Source: Hymenobacter rubidus (GTDB lineage: Bacteria > Bacteroidota > Bacteroidia > Cytophagales > Hymenobacteraceae). From it: a stretch of DNA of 64,000 nucleotides. The first letter of the stretch is position 1; every line of letters begins with the position of its first letter. Positions 40,732 to 48,988 of this stretch are shown one piece after another. The position numbers and the translations under genes were made by a program. Location of the stretch: NCBI RefSeq assembly GCF_016734815.1, contig NZ_JAERQF010000014.1, positions 1-64,000 of the forward strand, written 5' to 3'. The notes beneath the pieces are model-generated. The model saw only the letters and a list, made by a program, of their open reading frames with translations. It was not told the origin of the DNA and did not search any database.

Positions 40732-42366
40732 ATGCTCAATCCTGAATTCTTCCCTACCCCGGCCGCCGTTATTCAGCGTATGCTCGACCCATTTTTCAAC
40801 CACGCGCCCACCGGTGACGAAGACCAGGGCGGCGACCGGTACCGTCGCTACAACCCGGCCGCGGTGGCCCTGCGCAAGCTGACCATTCTGGAGCCCAGCG
40901 CCGGCAGCGGAGCCATTGTGGATGAGCTGACGGCTTGGCTCGACCGGGAGCACTACCACAGCCGCAGCGGCAAGCAAAACGTGTACTGCTGCGAGGCCGA
41001 CCCCGAGCTGCGCGCCGTGCTGCACGACAAGGGCTATAAAGTCATTGCCAACGACTTTCTGAACTACCGGGGCGACCATTTTTTCGACCTCATTATCATG
41101 AATCCGCCCTTTTCCAACGGCGACCGGCATTTGCTCAAAGCCTGGGACGTGGTAGCTGCCGGCGGCGACGTGGTGTGTTTGCTTAATACCGAAACGCTGG
41201 CCAACCCCTACACCGAAACCCGGCAGCTGCTGGCCCGCCTCATCGAGGACCATGGCACGAGCGAGGCACTGGGGGCCGTATTTGCCGAGGCCGAGCGCCC
41301 CACCAACGTAGGGGTTAGCCTGGTCCGGCTGCACAAGCCCGCCAAGGCCGACCGCCTCACGTTCGAGTTTAGCAGCCGGGGCCGCCGGGGGCCGGAGCTG
41401 GATGAAAATCTGTTTGCCAATGCCGTGGCCACCCGCGACGTTATCGGCAACATGGCCGCCGAATACGAGGGCCTGAAAGCGCAGTACGCCGCCTACCTGC
41501 AGGCCCGCGAGGGCATGAAGTTCTACGCCAAAAGCCTACTGCGCAGTGAGTACCAGGACGTGCTAAAGCTAGCCGAGGCCAGCCTGGAACGCGGCAGCCT
41601 GCGCACGAGCTACAACAATTTCGCCGACGAGATGAACCAGCAAATCTGGGGGCTGGTGCTCGATAAGGTGAACATTCAGAAGCTGATGAGGGCCGACGTG
41701 CGCCGCAACTTCGCGGCCTTCAGCAAGGCCCAGGGCTACCAGGAGTTCACCCACGAGGCCGTGGCCGAGCTGGTGGCGCTGGTGCTCGACAACCGCGAAA
41801 CCATCATGGAGCAGGCCGTGGAGTCGGTGTTCGATACCTTCACCAAGTACCACAAGGAAAACCGCCTGCACGTGGAGGGCTGGGTAACCAACTCGCAGTG
41901 GAAGGTAAACCGGAAGGTGATTTTGCCCTACGCAGTGGAGGAAAGCTATTCAGGAAAGGGCTTCCGCGTGAACTGGAGCCGCCGTGACGACTACGCCGAC
42001 ATCGACCGGGTGATGTGCTACCTGACGGGCGAGAATTACGATACCTGCGTGGGCATCGATACCGCCCTTGACCGCTACGGCAACCAGAACCCCAACCCGA
42101 ACGGCGTACATACGGTCTACAGCCGGTTCTTTGAAATCCGGGCTTTCAAGAAAGGCACCGTGCACCTGATTTTCCGCGAGGAATTTCTCTGGCAGGAGTT
42201 CAACCTTCGGGCCTGCGCCGGCAAGCAGTGGCTGCCCGGCCCCGAAATGGCCGCCTACCGCGCCCGCCAGGCCAAAGCCGCCACCGCGAAGACCCACCCC
42301 CTGGTGCCCGAGGCTGAGCCGCTAGCCGCGCCCGGTACCCAAATGCAGCTGCAGCTTGCGGCCTGA
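40732..42366 (+). CDS. DUF4942-type N6-adenine DNA methyltransferase
   Basis: The chosen start gives MLNPEFFPTPAAVIQRMLDP (544 residues); an ATG at 40663 adds 23 hydrophobic residues unlike the family. Motif I is LEPSAGSGAIVDEL and motif IV is IIMNPPFSNG, the catalytic site of gamma-class adenine methyltransferases. The C-terminal 270 residues correspond to DUF4942, common in plasmid and phage methylases, with aromatic-rich GWVTNSQWKVNRK and GYGN-like segments. No cognate restriction enzyme lies next to it, so it is probably an orphan that protects or regulates the plasmid. A Bacteroidota-type promoter upstream is not clear. Confidence 0.87.
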   Translation: MLNPEFFPTPAAVIQRMLDPFFNHAPTGDEDQGGDRYRRYNPAAVALRKLTILEPSAGSGAIVDELTAWLDREHYHSRSGKQNVYCCEADPELRAVLHDKGYKVIANDFLNYRGDHFFDLIIMNPPFSNGDRHLLKAWDVVAAGGDVVCLLNTETLANPYTETRQLLARLIEDHGTSEALGAVFAEAERPTNVGVSLVRLHKPAKADRLTFEFSSRGRRGPELDENLFANAVATRDVIGNMAAEYEGLKAQYAAYLQAREGMKFYAKSLLRSEYQDVLKLAEASLERGSLRTSYNNFADEMNQQIWGLVLDKVNIQKLMRADVRRNFAAFSKAQGYQEFTHEAVAELVALVLDNRETIMEQAVESVFDTFTKYHKENRLHVEGWVTNSQWKVNRKVILPYAVEESYSGKGFRVNWSRRDDYADIDRVMCYLTGENYDTCVGIDTALDRYGNQNPNPNGVHTVYSRFFEIRAFKKGTVHLIFREEFLWQEFNLRACAGKQWLPGPEMAAYRARQAKAATAKTHPLVPEAEPLAAPGTQMQLQLAA

Positions 42367-42472
42367 GCACCGATGCCAGCGGGCGGGCTACCGTCCGCTG
42401 GCACGTGACCGGGGCAGTGGAGTATCGCTCTGCTCCTTCTCCCGTAATGCCGGGAAGCGTTATACTGCTTGC

Positions 42473-42751
42473 ATGAAAACCCCATCCCCTCCCTCGGCTC
42501 CGCCCGGTGCTGCCTCGCCGGTGGGCCAGCAGTTCAGCCACCTGCTGCGCCACGGCCGCTTCTCCTTCACCGAGCGCGAGTTACAGGAACACCTGCAAAT
42601 GACCTATCGCACCATTAAGCAGCGCGAAGCGGACCCATCCAGCCTGACCGTGGCCGAGGCGCTCCGGGTGGCCGAGTTGCTGGCCGTGCCCGTACAGACG
42701 GTGCTGGACGCGGCCCTGGCCGATGTACAGGCTGCCGGGGCGAAGCAGTAG
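42473..42751 (+). CDS. Small helix-turn-helix-like protein (92 aa)
   Basis: After a Pro-rich N-terminus the protein reads FTERELQEHLQMTYRTIKQR followed by SSLTVAEALRVAELLAVPVQ. This spacing (scaffold helix, Thr-x-x-x-Arg recognition helix, then a helical cap) is like small XRE-type or DUF-type plasmid regulators and resembles the gene at 7859. The ATG at 42473 is preferred; upstream sequence in frame is not protein-like. It may control the Fic locus that follows in the same direction. Confidence 0.55.
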   Translation: MKTPSPPSAPPGAASPVGQQFSHLLRHGRFSFTERELQEHLQMTYRTIKQREADPSSLTVAEALRVAELLAVPVQTVLDAALADVQAAGAKQ

Positions 42752-42756
42752 CCCGG

Positions 42757-42785
42757 TTTGGCACATTTTTGCCTAACTTTCGTTT
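42757..42785 (+). promoter_or_regulatory. Putative promoter of the Fic toxin locus
   Basis: TTTG at 42757-42760 is followed after 17 bases by TTCGTTTG at 42778-42785, a 7 of 8 match to the Bacteroidota -7 consensus TAnnTTTG at consensus spacing. Transcription would begin about 20 bases before the ATG at 42815. Confidence 0.4.
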
Positions 42786-42814
42786 GCCGTAGTAGACCAC
42801 TCAGGCAAAACAGC

Positions 42815-43114
42815 ATGGATACCCTCGTAAAATTCGGCCCCAAGGAAGCAACCCGCGAGCAGCGCCAAGCGCTGTCGGACCGGGCGGCCGCGCTGAACGC
42901 GACCCAAGACCGCAAGCTGAGCTCCTTTGCCGAGCAGCTGAGCCAGCGCTACATCAACGGCGAGCTGAGCCTGGCTGAGGTGAACGCGCAGCTTGATGCC
43001 CATTACCAAGCCCAGGCCCAGATGCCGGTACCCACGCGGGGAGCCGATGGCATCCTGGCGGTGGCGCCCCGGCCGGCTCCCGCCGTGGCCAAGGCCCGCT
43101 CCTTATCGCACTAG
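42815..43114 (+). CDS. VbhA-like small protein, probable Fic antitoxin
   Basis: This 99-residue protein precedes the fic gene by 87 bases. Its middle, LSQRYINGELSLAEVNAQLD, matches the C-terminal helical signature of VbhA-family antitoxins (tyrosine-x-x-Gly-Glu followed by sleEv-a-l-ahY). Family antitoxins block Fic by inserting an (S/T)xxxE(G/N) helix; here the nearest fit is SSFAEQ, with Gln instead of Gly/Asn, so the inhibitory contact may differ. The tail is proline- and alanine-rich. Confidence 0.65.
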   Translation: MDTLVKFGPKEATREQRQALSDRAAALNATQDRKLSSFAEQLSQRYINGELSLAEVNAQLDAHYQAQAQMPVPTRGADGILAVAPRPAPAVAKARSLSH

Positions 43115-43201
43115 CCCTTCGCTTCTTAATCTATTTGCTAACGCCCTGCCAGTTGGTGGGGCGTTTTGCTTGCTTACCCAGTTCCCGCGCGGCTTATCCC
43201 T

Positions 43202-44293
43202 ATGACTGACGGCTTTACCGACCCCCACACCGATGTCCTGATTAACAAGCTCAACATCACCGATGAGGACAAGCTGGCCGAGGTCGAAGGCAACCGCTTC
43301 CACTTCCGCCTGCTGGAGGTGCTGGCCGGCCATGTGGAAGTCGCGCCTCACAATGCCCAGGGCCTGCAGGCATTGCACCGCCACCTTTTTCAGGATGTGT
43401 ACCCGTGGGCGGGCGAAACGCGTGCTTGGGGCGAGTTCCAAGCAACCAAGTCAACTTCGGCCGATAAGGATGGGCCCGGCCTGTACACCATGTACTTTGG
43501 CAGCTACCAGCAATTGCCCGCGCACCTGGATGCCATCGGGCAGCAACTGGCCGCTGAGCGTTTTTTGAAAGGGCTGGATAAGGACCAGTTCGTGGCGCGG
43601 GCCGCCTACTACTTCGACCAGTACAACTACGCCCACGCCTTCCGGGAGGGCAATGGCCGGACCTTGGGCGCGGCTTTTCAAGTGCTGGCGGAGAACGCCG
43701 GCTACGACGTTAACCTCGTGGCACAGTCGCACCCCAAGCAATACAACCAGGCCCGGGACTATGCCATTCTACGGCCCACCGGGAACCCGGCAGCCGATTT
43801 GCAGCCGTTACGCGCCTTCTTTGGCCAGATTACCACGCCCCTCCCAGAGCTGGTGTTAGCCCCTGCTGCGCCCGTGCCAGTGTCTGATTTTCTGCAGCGT
43901 GTTGAAGCCATGCGTGAGGTACAGCAAAGCCAAGAACCCGTTTGGCGGGCGCTGCTTGGGGGCCGTCACACCGCAGTAGCCCGGCAGATTATGCAGGGCA
44001 CACGCGGCGTGGTGCACCCCGACGCGCAGCAGCCGGCGCGGCTGACCATCCTGAAAACCGGCGCCGAGCTACTGGAGCAAATGCCCGCCAAGATGGAAGA
44101 TGCCCGGCTGCGCCAGCGCGTGGCGCGCCTGCTAAAGGCATTGCCCCTGGTTACGGTGGTGCTGCTGGTAGTCGGGCCTCCGCTGCAGGCCGCGCCATCC
44201 GCCGGCCCGGAACCACCGAAAATACCCGTAGCCAGTAAAGACGAGCCGCTGCAAAAAGCACCGGAGTTAAAGCGTCGAGGCCCAAAGTTGTAA
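43202..44293 (+). CDS. fic: Fic/DOC-family AMP-transferase-like toxin
   Basis: The 363-residue protein starts at MTDGFTDPHTDVLI (ATG 43202). The FIC core includes LFQDVYPWAGETR and the active-site loop HAFREGNGRT (His145 to Thr154). The canonical motif is HxFx(D/E)GNGRxxR; the last Arg is Gly156 here, which should weaken triphosphate binding or change the nucleotide used. After the FIC domain (to about residue 215) a C-terminal extension contains a hydrophobic stretch (VTVVLLVVGPPLQA) and ends QKAPELKRRGPKL. That basic tail is shared with the AbiEii toxin at 45156. Preceded by a VbhA-like gene, it fits a toxin-antitoxin or secreted effector pair; the tra operon lies close by. Confidence 0.85.
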   Translation: MTDGFTDPHTDVLINKLNITDEDKLAEVEGNRFHFRLLEVLAGHVEVAPHNAQGLQALHRHLFQDVYPWAGETRAWGEFQATKSTSADKDGPGLYTMYFGSYQQLPAHLDAIGQQLAAERFLKGLDKDQFVARAAYYFDQYNYAHAFREGNGRTLGAAFQVLAENAGYDVNLVAQSHPKQYNQARDYAILRPTGNPAADLQPLRAFFGQITTPLPELVLAPAAPVPVSDFLQRVEAMREVQQSQEPVWRALLGGRHTAVARQIMQGTRGVVHPDAQQPARLTILKTGAELLEQMPAKMEDARLRQRVARLLKALPLVTVVLLVVGPPLQAAPSAGPEPPKIPVASKDEPLQKAPELKRRGPKL

Positions 44294-44445
44294 GTTCGAA
44301 ATAGAGCTGATTTGTTGCCTCCCAGGACGCCGGTGCGAGCTTTTATTCGTATCTTGTATTGGTGGAAAAAGCACTCTATTTCTCCAAAAACGAGCAAACC
44401 AAGCAGCAGCGTCGCGAGGTAGTGAAGTTTGCGGTTGGCGTATCA

Positions 44446-44682
44446 ATGAGCCAAAATCGACCGCCCTCGGCGCTTTTGGTAGAGCTGCAAAACCAATACA
44501 TTGCCGGGCAGATTGACTTGGAGCAATTATCGGCAGCGCTTGATGCCGAGTACCAGCCGGCCCCTGGCGCTGACCCCTTCGCCTTGTATGCGCCGGGAGC
44601 AGGCCCGCAAGGGGAACCGGCCCATCATTACGAACCATACCTGCACTTTGATGAATCGAGCGTAGGACCTCGCCTGTCGTAG
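44446..44682 (+). CDS. Second VbhA-like small protein (78 aa)
   Basis: Begins MSQNRPPSALLVEL and continues QNQYIAGQIDLEQLSAALDA, clearly related in pattern to the VbhA-like protein upstream of fic. A TTG at 44359 could extend it by 29 residues, but the homologous part starts near the ATG at 44446. It sits 152 bases after fic, so fic is bracketed by two related antitoxin-like genes. The C-terminus (HHYEPYLHFDES) is unrelated. Confidence 0.5.
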   Translation: MSQNRPPSALLVELQNQYIAGQIDLEQLSAALDAEYQPAPGADPFALYAPGAGPQGEPAHHYEPYLHFDESSVGPRLS

Positions 44683-44850
44683 CTTTACTGAATCCGGCTG
44701 ATTTAGCGCAACTATAGGCCCTGAAAAGGTGTTTAATATAGACTAGGGACTGGTATTGGCTTTCTCCCTCTGGTTCCCAACCCAAGTTTGGGGATTATGC
44801 TTTCCAGTCATACGAAAGGCGAATAGCCCCGGCTCACACATCCTGTACTC

Positions 44851-45201
44851 ATGGAAAAGCTCACCCCTTCTGCTACGGTTGCAACGCCCGAGCCGCAGGT
44901 CGTACCAGCCCCCCTGGCCGAGCACCTGCCAACGCTCCTCTGGGACGTAGACCCCGACACCATCGACCCGCAGGCCATGGCGCGTACCATCGTGCAGCGC
45001 GTCATTCAGCGCGGGAGCAAAGAAGACTGGGCTGCCATGCTGGAATACTACGGCAGGCCCCGCGTGCAGGAAGTCGTTGAAACGGTGCCCTATATGTCGG
45101 ACGCCGCCATTGCGGCCGTGTGCCAGTTCTTCCACATTGAAAAGGAAACGCTTAGATGCTACCAGCGCAAGCAGTCGATACCGCAAACCTTCAACTCCTA
45201 G
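44851..45201 (+). CDS. DUF6922-type antitoxin of the AbiEii pair
   Basis: The 116-residue protein contains LWDVDPDTIDPQ, then IVQRVIQRGSKEDWAAMLEYYG, the layout of DUF6922 (LWD-d---id--k---iieRv---G--edw--l--yYG). This family regularly precedes AbiEii-type nucleotidyltransferase toxins. Its last 46 bases overlap the toxin gene in another frame, the usual tight coupling of a toxin-antitoxin pair. It is the presumed antitoxin and may also act as repressor. Confidence 0.8.
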   Translation: MEKLTPSATVATPEPQVVPAPLAEHLPTLLWDVDPDTIDPQAMARTIVQRVIQRGSKEDWAAMLEYYGRPRVQEVVETVPYMSDAAIAAVCQFFHIEKETLRCYQRKQSIPQTFNS

Positions 45202-45938
45202 CGCAGCTCATGCAGGAGCCCTTGCTGAAGCCGTTCGTCCTGGTAGGGGGAACGGCTTTGGCGTTACATCTGGGGCACCGCCGCAGCCGCGACCTCGACC
45301 TTTTTTCGGACGGCCCGACGCCGATTGACGGCGAAATCAAGGACCTGCTGATAAGCAGATATGAGATGCGGGCCGACGGCGCGCTCCAGCGAATGCGGGC
45401 CCAGGAGCCAGACTGGGACAAGGTCGCCATCCAGGGCGTCATCGGCCAGGTCAAAACCGATGTGGTGAACTACGGCTTCCCGCTAATACGACCGGCCGTG
45501 CTCTATCCCGGCTCCAACATTCGCATGGCTTCGCTCGAAGACCTGGGCGCTATGAAGCTGGCCGGTGTGGTGATGAGCGGCGAAAGGCTCCGCGACTTCG
45601 TGGACGTGGCCGCGCTGAGCGAAAAGCTCACTCTGAACCAGATGCGCCAAGCCTATGAAGGCCGCTTTAATACATCATCATCCGAAGTGCCCCGCGCCCT
45701 GGCCTTCCACGGCGACATCGACTTTAACATGAAGCCCGAAATGCAGGGTTACCGCTGGCCGGCCATTGCCGCGCGTCTGGAGCAGATGCAGCGCAGCCCC
45801 GACCGCCTGTTTCCACCCATCGTGGAGCAGCGGCTAGTGATGCCGGTGCTGGGGCCAATGGCAGAGGAAAATGCCAAAGCCTTACTGCCAGACCAACAAA
45901 AAGCCCCCGAGCCGAAGCGCCGGGGGCTTAAGTTATAA
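45156..45938 (+). CDS. AbiEii/AbiGii-type nucleotidyltransferase toxin
   Basis: The 260-residue protein has the nucleotidyltransferase core LVGGTALALHLGHRRSRDLD (Gly-Gly followed by Asp-x-Asp) and the later MKLAGVVMSGERLRDFVDVA helix typical of type IV AbiEii toxins, which transfer nucleotides to tRNA or other RNA to stop growth. It overlaps its antitoxin gene by 46 bases. The C-terminus runs about 40 residues past the usual domain and ends QKAPEPKRRGLKL, matching the Fic tail at 11 of 14 positions. The DNA encoding that end also forms the terminator of the opposing tra operon. Confidence 0.85.
   Translation: MLPAQAVDTANLQLLAQLMQEPLLKPFVLVGGTALALHLGHRRSRDLDLFSDGPTPIDGEIKDLLISRYEMRADGALQRMRAQEPDWDKVAIQGVIGQVKTDVVNYGFPLIRPAVLYPGSNIRMASLEDLGAMKLAGVVMSGERLRDFVDVAALSEKLTLNQMRQAYEGRFNTSSSEVPRALAFHGDIDFNMKPEMQGYRWPAIAARLEQMQRSPDRLFPPIVEQRLVMPVLGPMAEENAKALLPDQQKAPEPKRRGLKL
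45901..45929 (-). terminator. Terminator of the tra operon, inside the toxin 3' end
   Basis: On the minus strand AAGCCCCCG pairs with CGGGGGCTT (9-bp perfect stem) around a loop that contains a C(TTCG)G tetraloop, followed directly by TTT(TT)G. It lies 24 bases past the last minus-strand gene (45953) and within the last codons of the AbiEii toxin on the other strand. Confidence 0.75.
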
Positions 45939-45952
45939 GCAGCAGAAATAGC

Positions 45953-46144
45953 CTAGAAAGGCTTGTACCGCTCGTAGGGATTGTACGGATTGCGGTTGGG
46001 CGGCGTGACCTTACTGGAAAGTCCCCAGAACTTGCTTAGGCCAAAGAGCACCAGCCCCCAGGTGGCGGCAGTGCTGCCCCAACTGGGAGCCCAAGACGAA
46101 TACAGAAAGGCGATAATCGCCGCGAAAATCAGGAAGCTACGCAT
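45953..46144 (-). CDS. Small membrane protein at the end of the tra operon (63 aa)
   Basis: MRSFLIFAAIIAFLYSSWAP starts a transmembrane segment; a second hydrophobic stretch (TAATWGLVLFGLSKFWGL) follows, and the tail is polar with Asn-Pro-Tyr repeats (NRNPYNPYERYKPF). No family is recognised. It follows traN by 93 bases on the same strand and precedes the operon terminator, so it is probably a transfer-operon accessory. Confidence 0.55.
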   Translation of the reverse strand: MRSFLIFAAIIAFLYSSWAPSWGSTAATWGLVLFGLSKFWGLSSKVTPPNRNPYNPYERYKPF

Positions 46145-46237
46145 ACCAACACGGGTTAAATCTTCACGCTAACTAGGCAGGGAACGCAGTGCGGGCACTT
46201 TTCGTTGCTTCTGCCCAGCTGCTGAGCTTGACAATGC

Positions 46238-47101
46238 CTATTTGAAAGTCCGGGCTTTGAGCAGGTCGGCGTTGGTAAGCTTAAGCTTGACGTTGCGCCC
46301 GCCGCCCTTTTCGTACACCTCGATGATGAGCTGCTTTTGCTCGGGGATGGTGAATTTCTTGAAGATGTAGACCTGTTCGAGCTGGCCTTTGGCGTCAATC
46401 TTTTTCAGGCCCCCATTGAAGACGTAAATGGGCGTGATTTCTAAGGCCTGCTCGGCCGTGCGCTTGGCCACCTGCTTATCCTGAATGTAGAATTTGACGA
46501 AGTCCACGTCGTAAGTCACGTTCGATTTGTTGGCAACGTGCAGCGGAAAAAACAGGGTTTCCTGCTTGTAGCCCACGTTGCCGGCGCGCACGCTGAGTTG
46601 GTTGGCACTCTCGCTGGCCGAGGTACCGCCCGCCGCCAGCGCTTGTCGGGAGTAGGCATCCAGATTGCCCTGCGGGATGGGCGAGTTCGATAAAATGGCT
46701 TCCCCTTGCGCCGACGAAGCCGAGCCGGCCGCGCCCAGGTCGAGGCTGAGCACCTTAGGGTCGTGCTGGTAGTTCACCACGAAGGAGTACAGCTTTCCAT
46801 CCGAGGTGAGCACCGTCATATTCGATTCCGGAAAGCCGGCCGAAGCGGCTTTCACCCGCACGATATTTTCCGCGCCGGTGGCCTTGGCCGCAATCAGGCC
46901 CGAGCTGCCCAGGTCGACGTAAGTGACAGGAAAAGGGAACACTAGATGAGTCGTTTTCTGGTCGCTGATATAGAGCGGATAGGTCGGCAGCTTATTGGCT
47001 TCCGAATATTGCAGCATCCGGGCGGCCGAGGTCTGGGCCTGCACCGGAACAGCCGCTAGGCCGAGTAAAAGGGCGCTGGTAGCAAATAGGGTGGTTTTCA
47101 T
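46238..47101 (-). CDS. traN: Conjugative transfer protein TraN (VirB9-like)
   Basis: The 287-residue protein has a signal peptide (MKTTLFATSALLLGLAAVPVQA) and the TraN core: KTTHLVFPFPVTYVDLGSSG, then AENIVRVKAASAGFPESNMT and LYSFVVNYQHDP. TraN is the outer-membrane-side component of the CTnDOT-type channel, partner of TraM. It starts 12 bases after traM. A variable Ser/Ala linker lies near residue 130-160. Confidence 0.9.
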   Translation of the reverse strand: MKTTLFATSALLLGLAAVPVQAQTSAARMLQYSEANKLPTYPLYISDQKTTHLVFPFPVTYVDLGSSGLIAAKATGAENIVRVKAASAGFPESNMTVLTSDGKLYSFVVNYQHDPKVLSLDLGAAGSASSAQGEAILSNSPIPQGNLDAYSRQALAAGGTSASESANQLSVRAGNVGYKQETLFFPLHVANKSNVTYDVDFVKFYIQDKQVAKRTAEQALEITPIYVFNGGLKKIDAKGQLEQVYIFKKFTIPEQKQLIIEVYEKGGGRNVKLKLTNADLLKARTFK

Positions 47102-47113
47102 GGGAAGGAGTCG

Positions 47114-48322
47114 TTAGTCTTTATCTACTTTGAGCATCACGTTGTAGCCGGCCTTCAGGCGGACTTTGACCAAGCGGATTTTCTTCTGGCCAATGCCTTT
47201 CACGGCGCTAACCGCCACGCCTGCCGCGGCCATGGCTGGGTCGGCGCTCATCGTCATCATGTCGGCCGCACCGAGTCCTTCGGCACCAGCCTGTTTTGCG
47301 GCATCGCGGGTAATGGCGCCGGGAATGTGCAGGCCTTCCAGCCCGTCCACGTCGTACACTTCTAGCGCCGCCGGAAACACGCTGTTGCCCGATTTGAGCG
47401 TTTCTATGGCAATGCTGAGCCGCTCGCCGGCCAGGCTGCACTTGCCGTAAATGAAGGTATTAGCCGGTAAGGAGTGGCCATTGATGACGGCTGATTCGGT
47501 AAGACGCATCTTCACCAGCGAGCCACTTACCACTTCCTGCGATTCGTGGATGACGGCCGGTAGGGTGTTGCCGTCGCCACCCTTGCCGGTTTCAGCATCA
47601 AAGCCCTGAAAAGAGGCAGTGCGCTTGCGCCCCGGCCCATTGGAGCCCAGGCGTGACACTACAGCGTCATCATCAATGGCGCGCAGGCGGGTGGTGGGCT
47701 TCTTCTTTTTTGGTAGGGCCGCAACCGTGCGCGGGGCTGCTGCTCCCCCACTGGCGCTGTTGGATTGGGCTAGCAGTGCCGCCATTTGCAACTGGGCTTT
47801 CTGCTCGGCCAGGTCGCGTTCGTGCTGGCTGCGCATCAACTCCATTTGCTCCTGCGGGGTGAGGGCCTCTGGGGCTGTTGTGGCAGGGACTACGGTGCCG
47901 GGCGCAACTCCGCCGTTCATCTGGGCCTGCTGTGCGGCAATGAGCTGCTGCTGGGCCTCAACCACCGACTTATCGACGGAGCCGTTAGGTCCCGCCTTGC
48001 CATCGGCCCCCACCGCGTAGGAAAGGCCCGCGCCCGAAGTCGTATCAAGGCGGGCATCGACCAGGCCCCGGTTGCGCAGGGTATCAACCGGGCTGGCGTA
48101 GGCTTCGAGCTTGCTGCTAGTAATAGTGCCCTTCTCGGCTTTGGGTAAGTTGGTGTTGAAGCCGGTTTCGGTGTTCTGCGCTGCCGCCGGCGTGCCCTGG
48201 CCGCCCCCGCCCAGGTAGAACATCACGGCCAGAAAGGGCACGCCTACCACCGGCAGAAAGGTGGCCATCTTGCGGGTGCGAAGAAATTGCGCGTCGTGCG
48301 GCGCGTTGGTTGCAGTTGCCAT
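47114..48322 (-). CDS. traM: Conjugative transfer protein TraM (VirB10-like)
   Basis: A 402-residue protein with a short cytoplasmic N-terminus, one transmembrane helix (MATFLPVVGVPFLAVMFYLG), a long low-complexity periplasmic linker rich in Gln/Ala, and a C-terminal beta domain (VSGSLVKMRLTESAVINGHS, LPANTFIYGKCSL, ending GYNVMLKVDKD). That plan is VirB10-like and matches Bacteroidota TraM, which spans both membranes. It starts 12 bases after traK. Confidence 0.9.
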   Translation of the reverse strand: MATATNAPHDAQFLRTRKMATFLPVVGVPFLAVMFYLGGGGQGTPAAAQNTETGFNTNLPKAEKGTITSSKLEAYASPVDTLRNRGLVDARLDTTSGAGLSYAVGADGKAGPNGSVDKSVVEAQQQLIAAQQAQMNGGVAPGTVVPATTAPEALTPQEQMELMRSQHERDLAEQKAQLQMAALLAQSNSASGGAAAPRTVAALPKKKKPTTRLRAIDDDAVVSRLGSNGPGRKRTASFQGFDAETGKGGDGNTLPAVIHESQEVVSGSLVKMRLTESAVINGHSLPANTFIYGKCSLAGERLSIAIETLKSGNSVFPAALEVYDVDGLEGLHIPGAITRDAAKQAGAEGLGAADMMTMSADPAMAAAGVAVSAVKGIGQKKIRLVKVRLKAGYNVMLKVDKD

Positions 48323-48334
48323 AACAGGGGAGGA

Positions 48335-48949
48335 TTAGCGAGGAAGCGTATTCAGGTCTTCATTCTTGAGCACCCGCCAGTTTTCCATCAGAAAGCCGTG
48401 GGGATTATTTTCCGAGCGGGTCACGTCGCGCAGGGAGCACTCGGAAAGGAAATTGCGGGTGGTAACCGAGGTGGCCCGAATGACGCGCTGGTGCCCGTAG
48501 CACCGCGCCACCATCGGGCGCGAATTGGTCACTACCACGCTATCCACCGTCATTTCCAGGCTGATGTTGGCGGCAATCAGGTCGTTATAGAAGCCCTTCT
48601 CCTTGAAGTTCTCGTACTGCCGTTTGGCCGAGTTATCAGCCAGGTATAGGGCCTTATTGACGTTGCTGTCGATGGCTTTCTGGTCAGGGTCGAGCGTGAA
48701 AAACAACTCGTGGAAGCGCGTGACGTGGCTGCGTGCCTCCACCGGCCGGTTAGCCCGCGCATCCCGCGCCCCAGCTGTGAGCAGCTGCCCACCTTCCAGC
48801 ACATAGATGCGATTGGCCGCGGCGTTGGTGGTTTGGAAGGCGAAGTAGGCGATGGTGCCGGCCAGCACCAGCACGGCCACAATGAAAATAAGCGCCAGGG
48901 TTTTTACCTGCTGAAAAGCCGAATCAATGGTTTTGAGGGAAGCGAACAT
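48335..48949 (-). CDS. traK: Conjugative transfer protein TraK (VirB8-like)
   Basis: The 204-residue protein has a single N-terminal membrane anchor (TLALIFIVAVLVLAGTIAYF), then a periplasmic domain with VEARSHVTRFHELFFTLDPD and GFYNDLIAANISLEM, the TraK signature. VirB8-like proteins nucleate assembly of the secretion channel. Gaps to neighbours are short (39 and 12 bases). Confidence 0.9.
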   Translation of the reverse strand: MFASLKTIDSAFQQVKTLALIFIVAVLVLAGTIAYFAFQTTNAAANRIYVLEGGQLLTAGARDARANRPVEARSHVTRFHELFFTLDPDQKAIDSNVNKALYLADNSAKRQYENFKEKGFYNDLIAANISLEMTVDSVVVTNSRPMVARCYGHQRVIRATSVTTRNFLSECSLRDVTRSENNPHGFLMENWRVLKNEDLNTLPR

Positions 48950-48988
48950 GGCAAAAGAAAATGGTGGGAAAAGACCGCGCAGCTGGGG

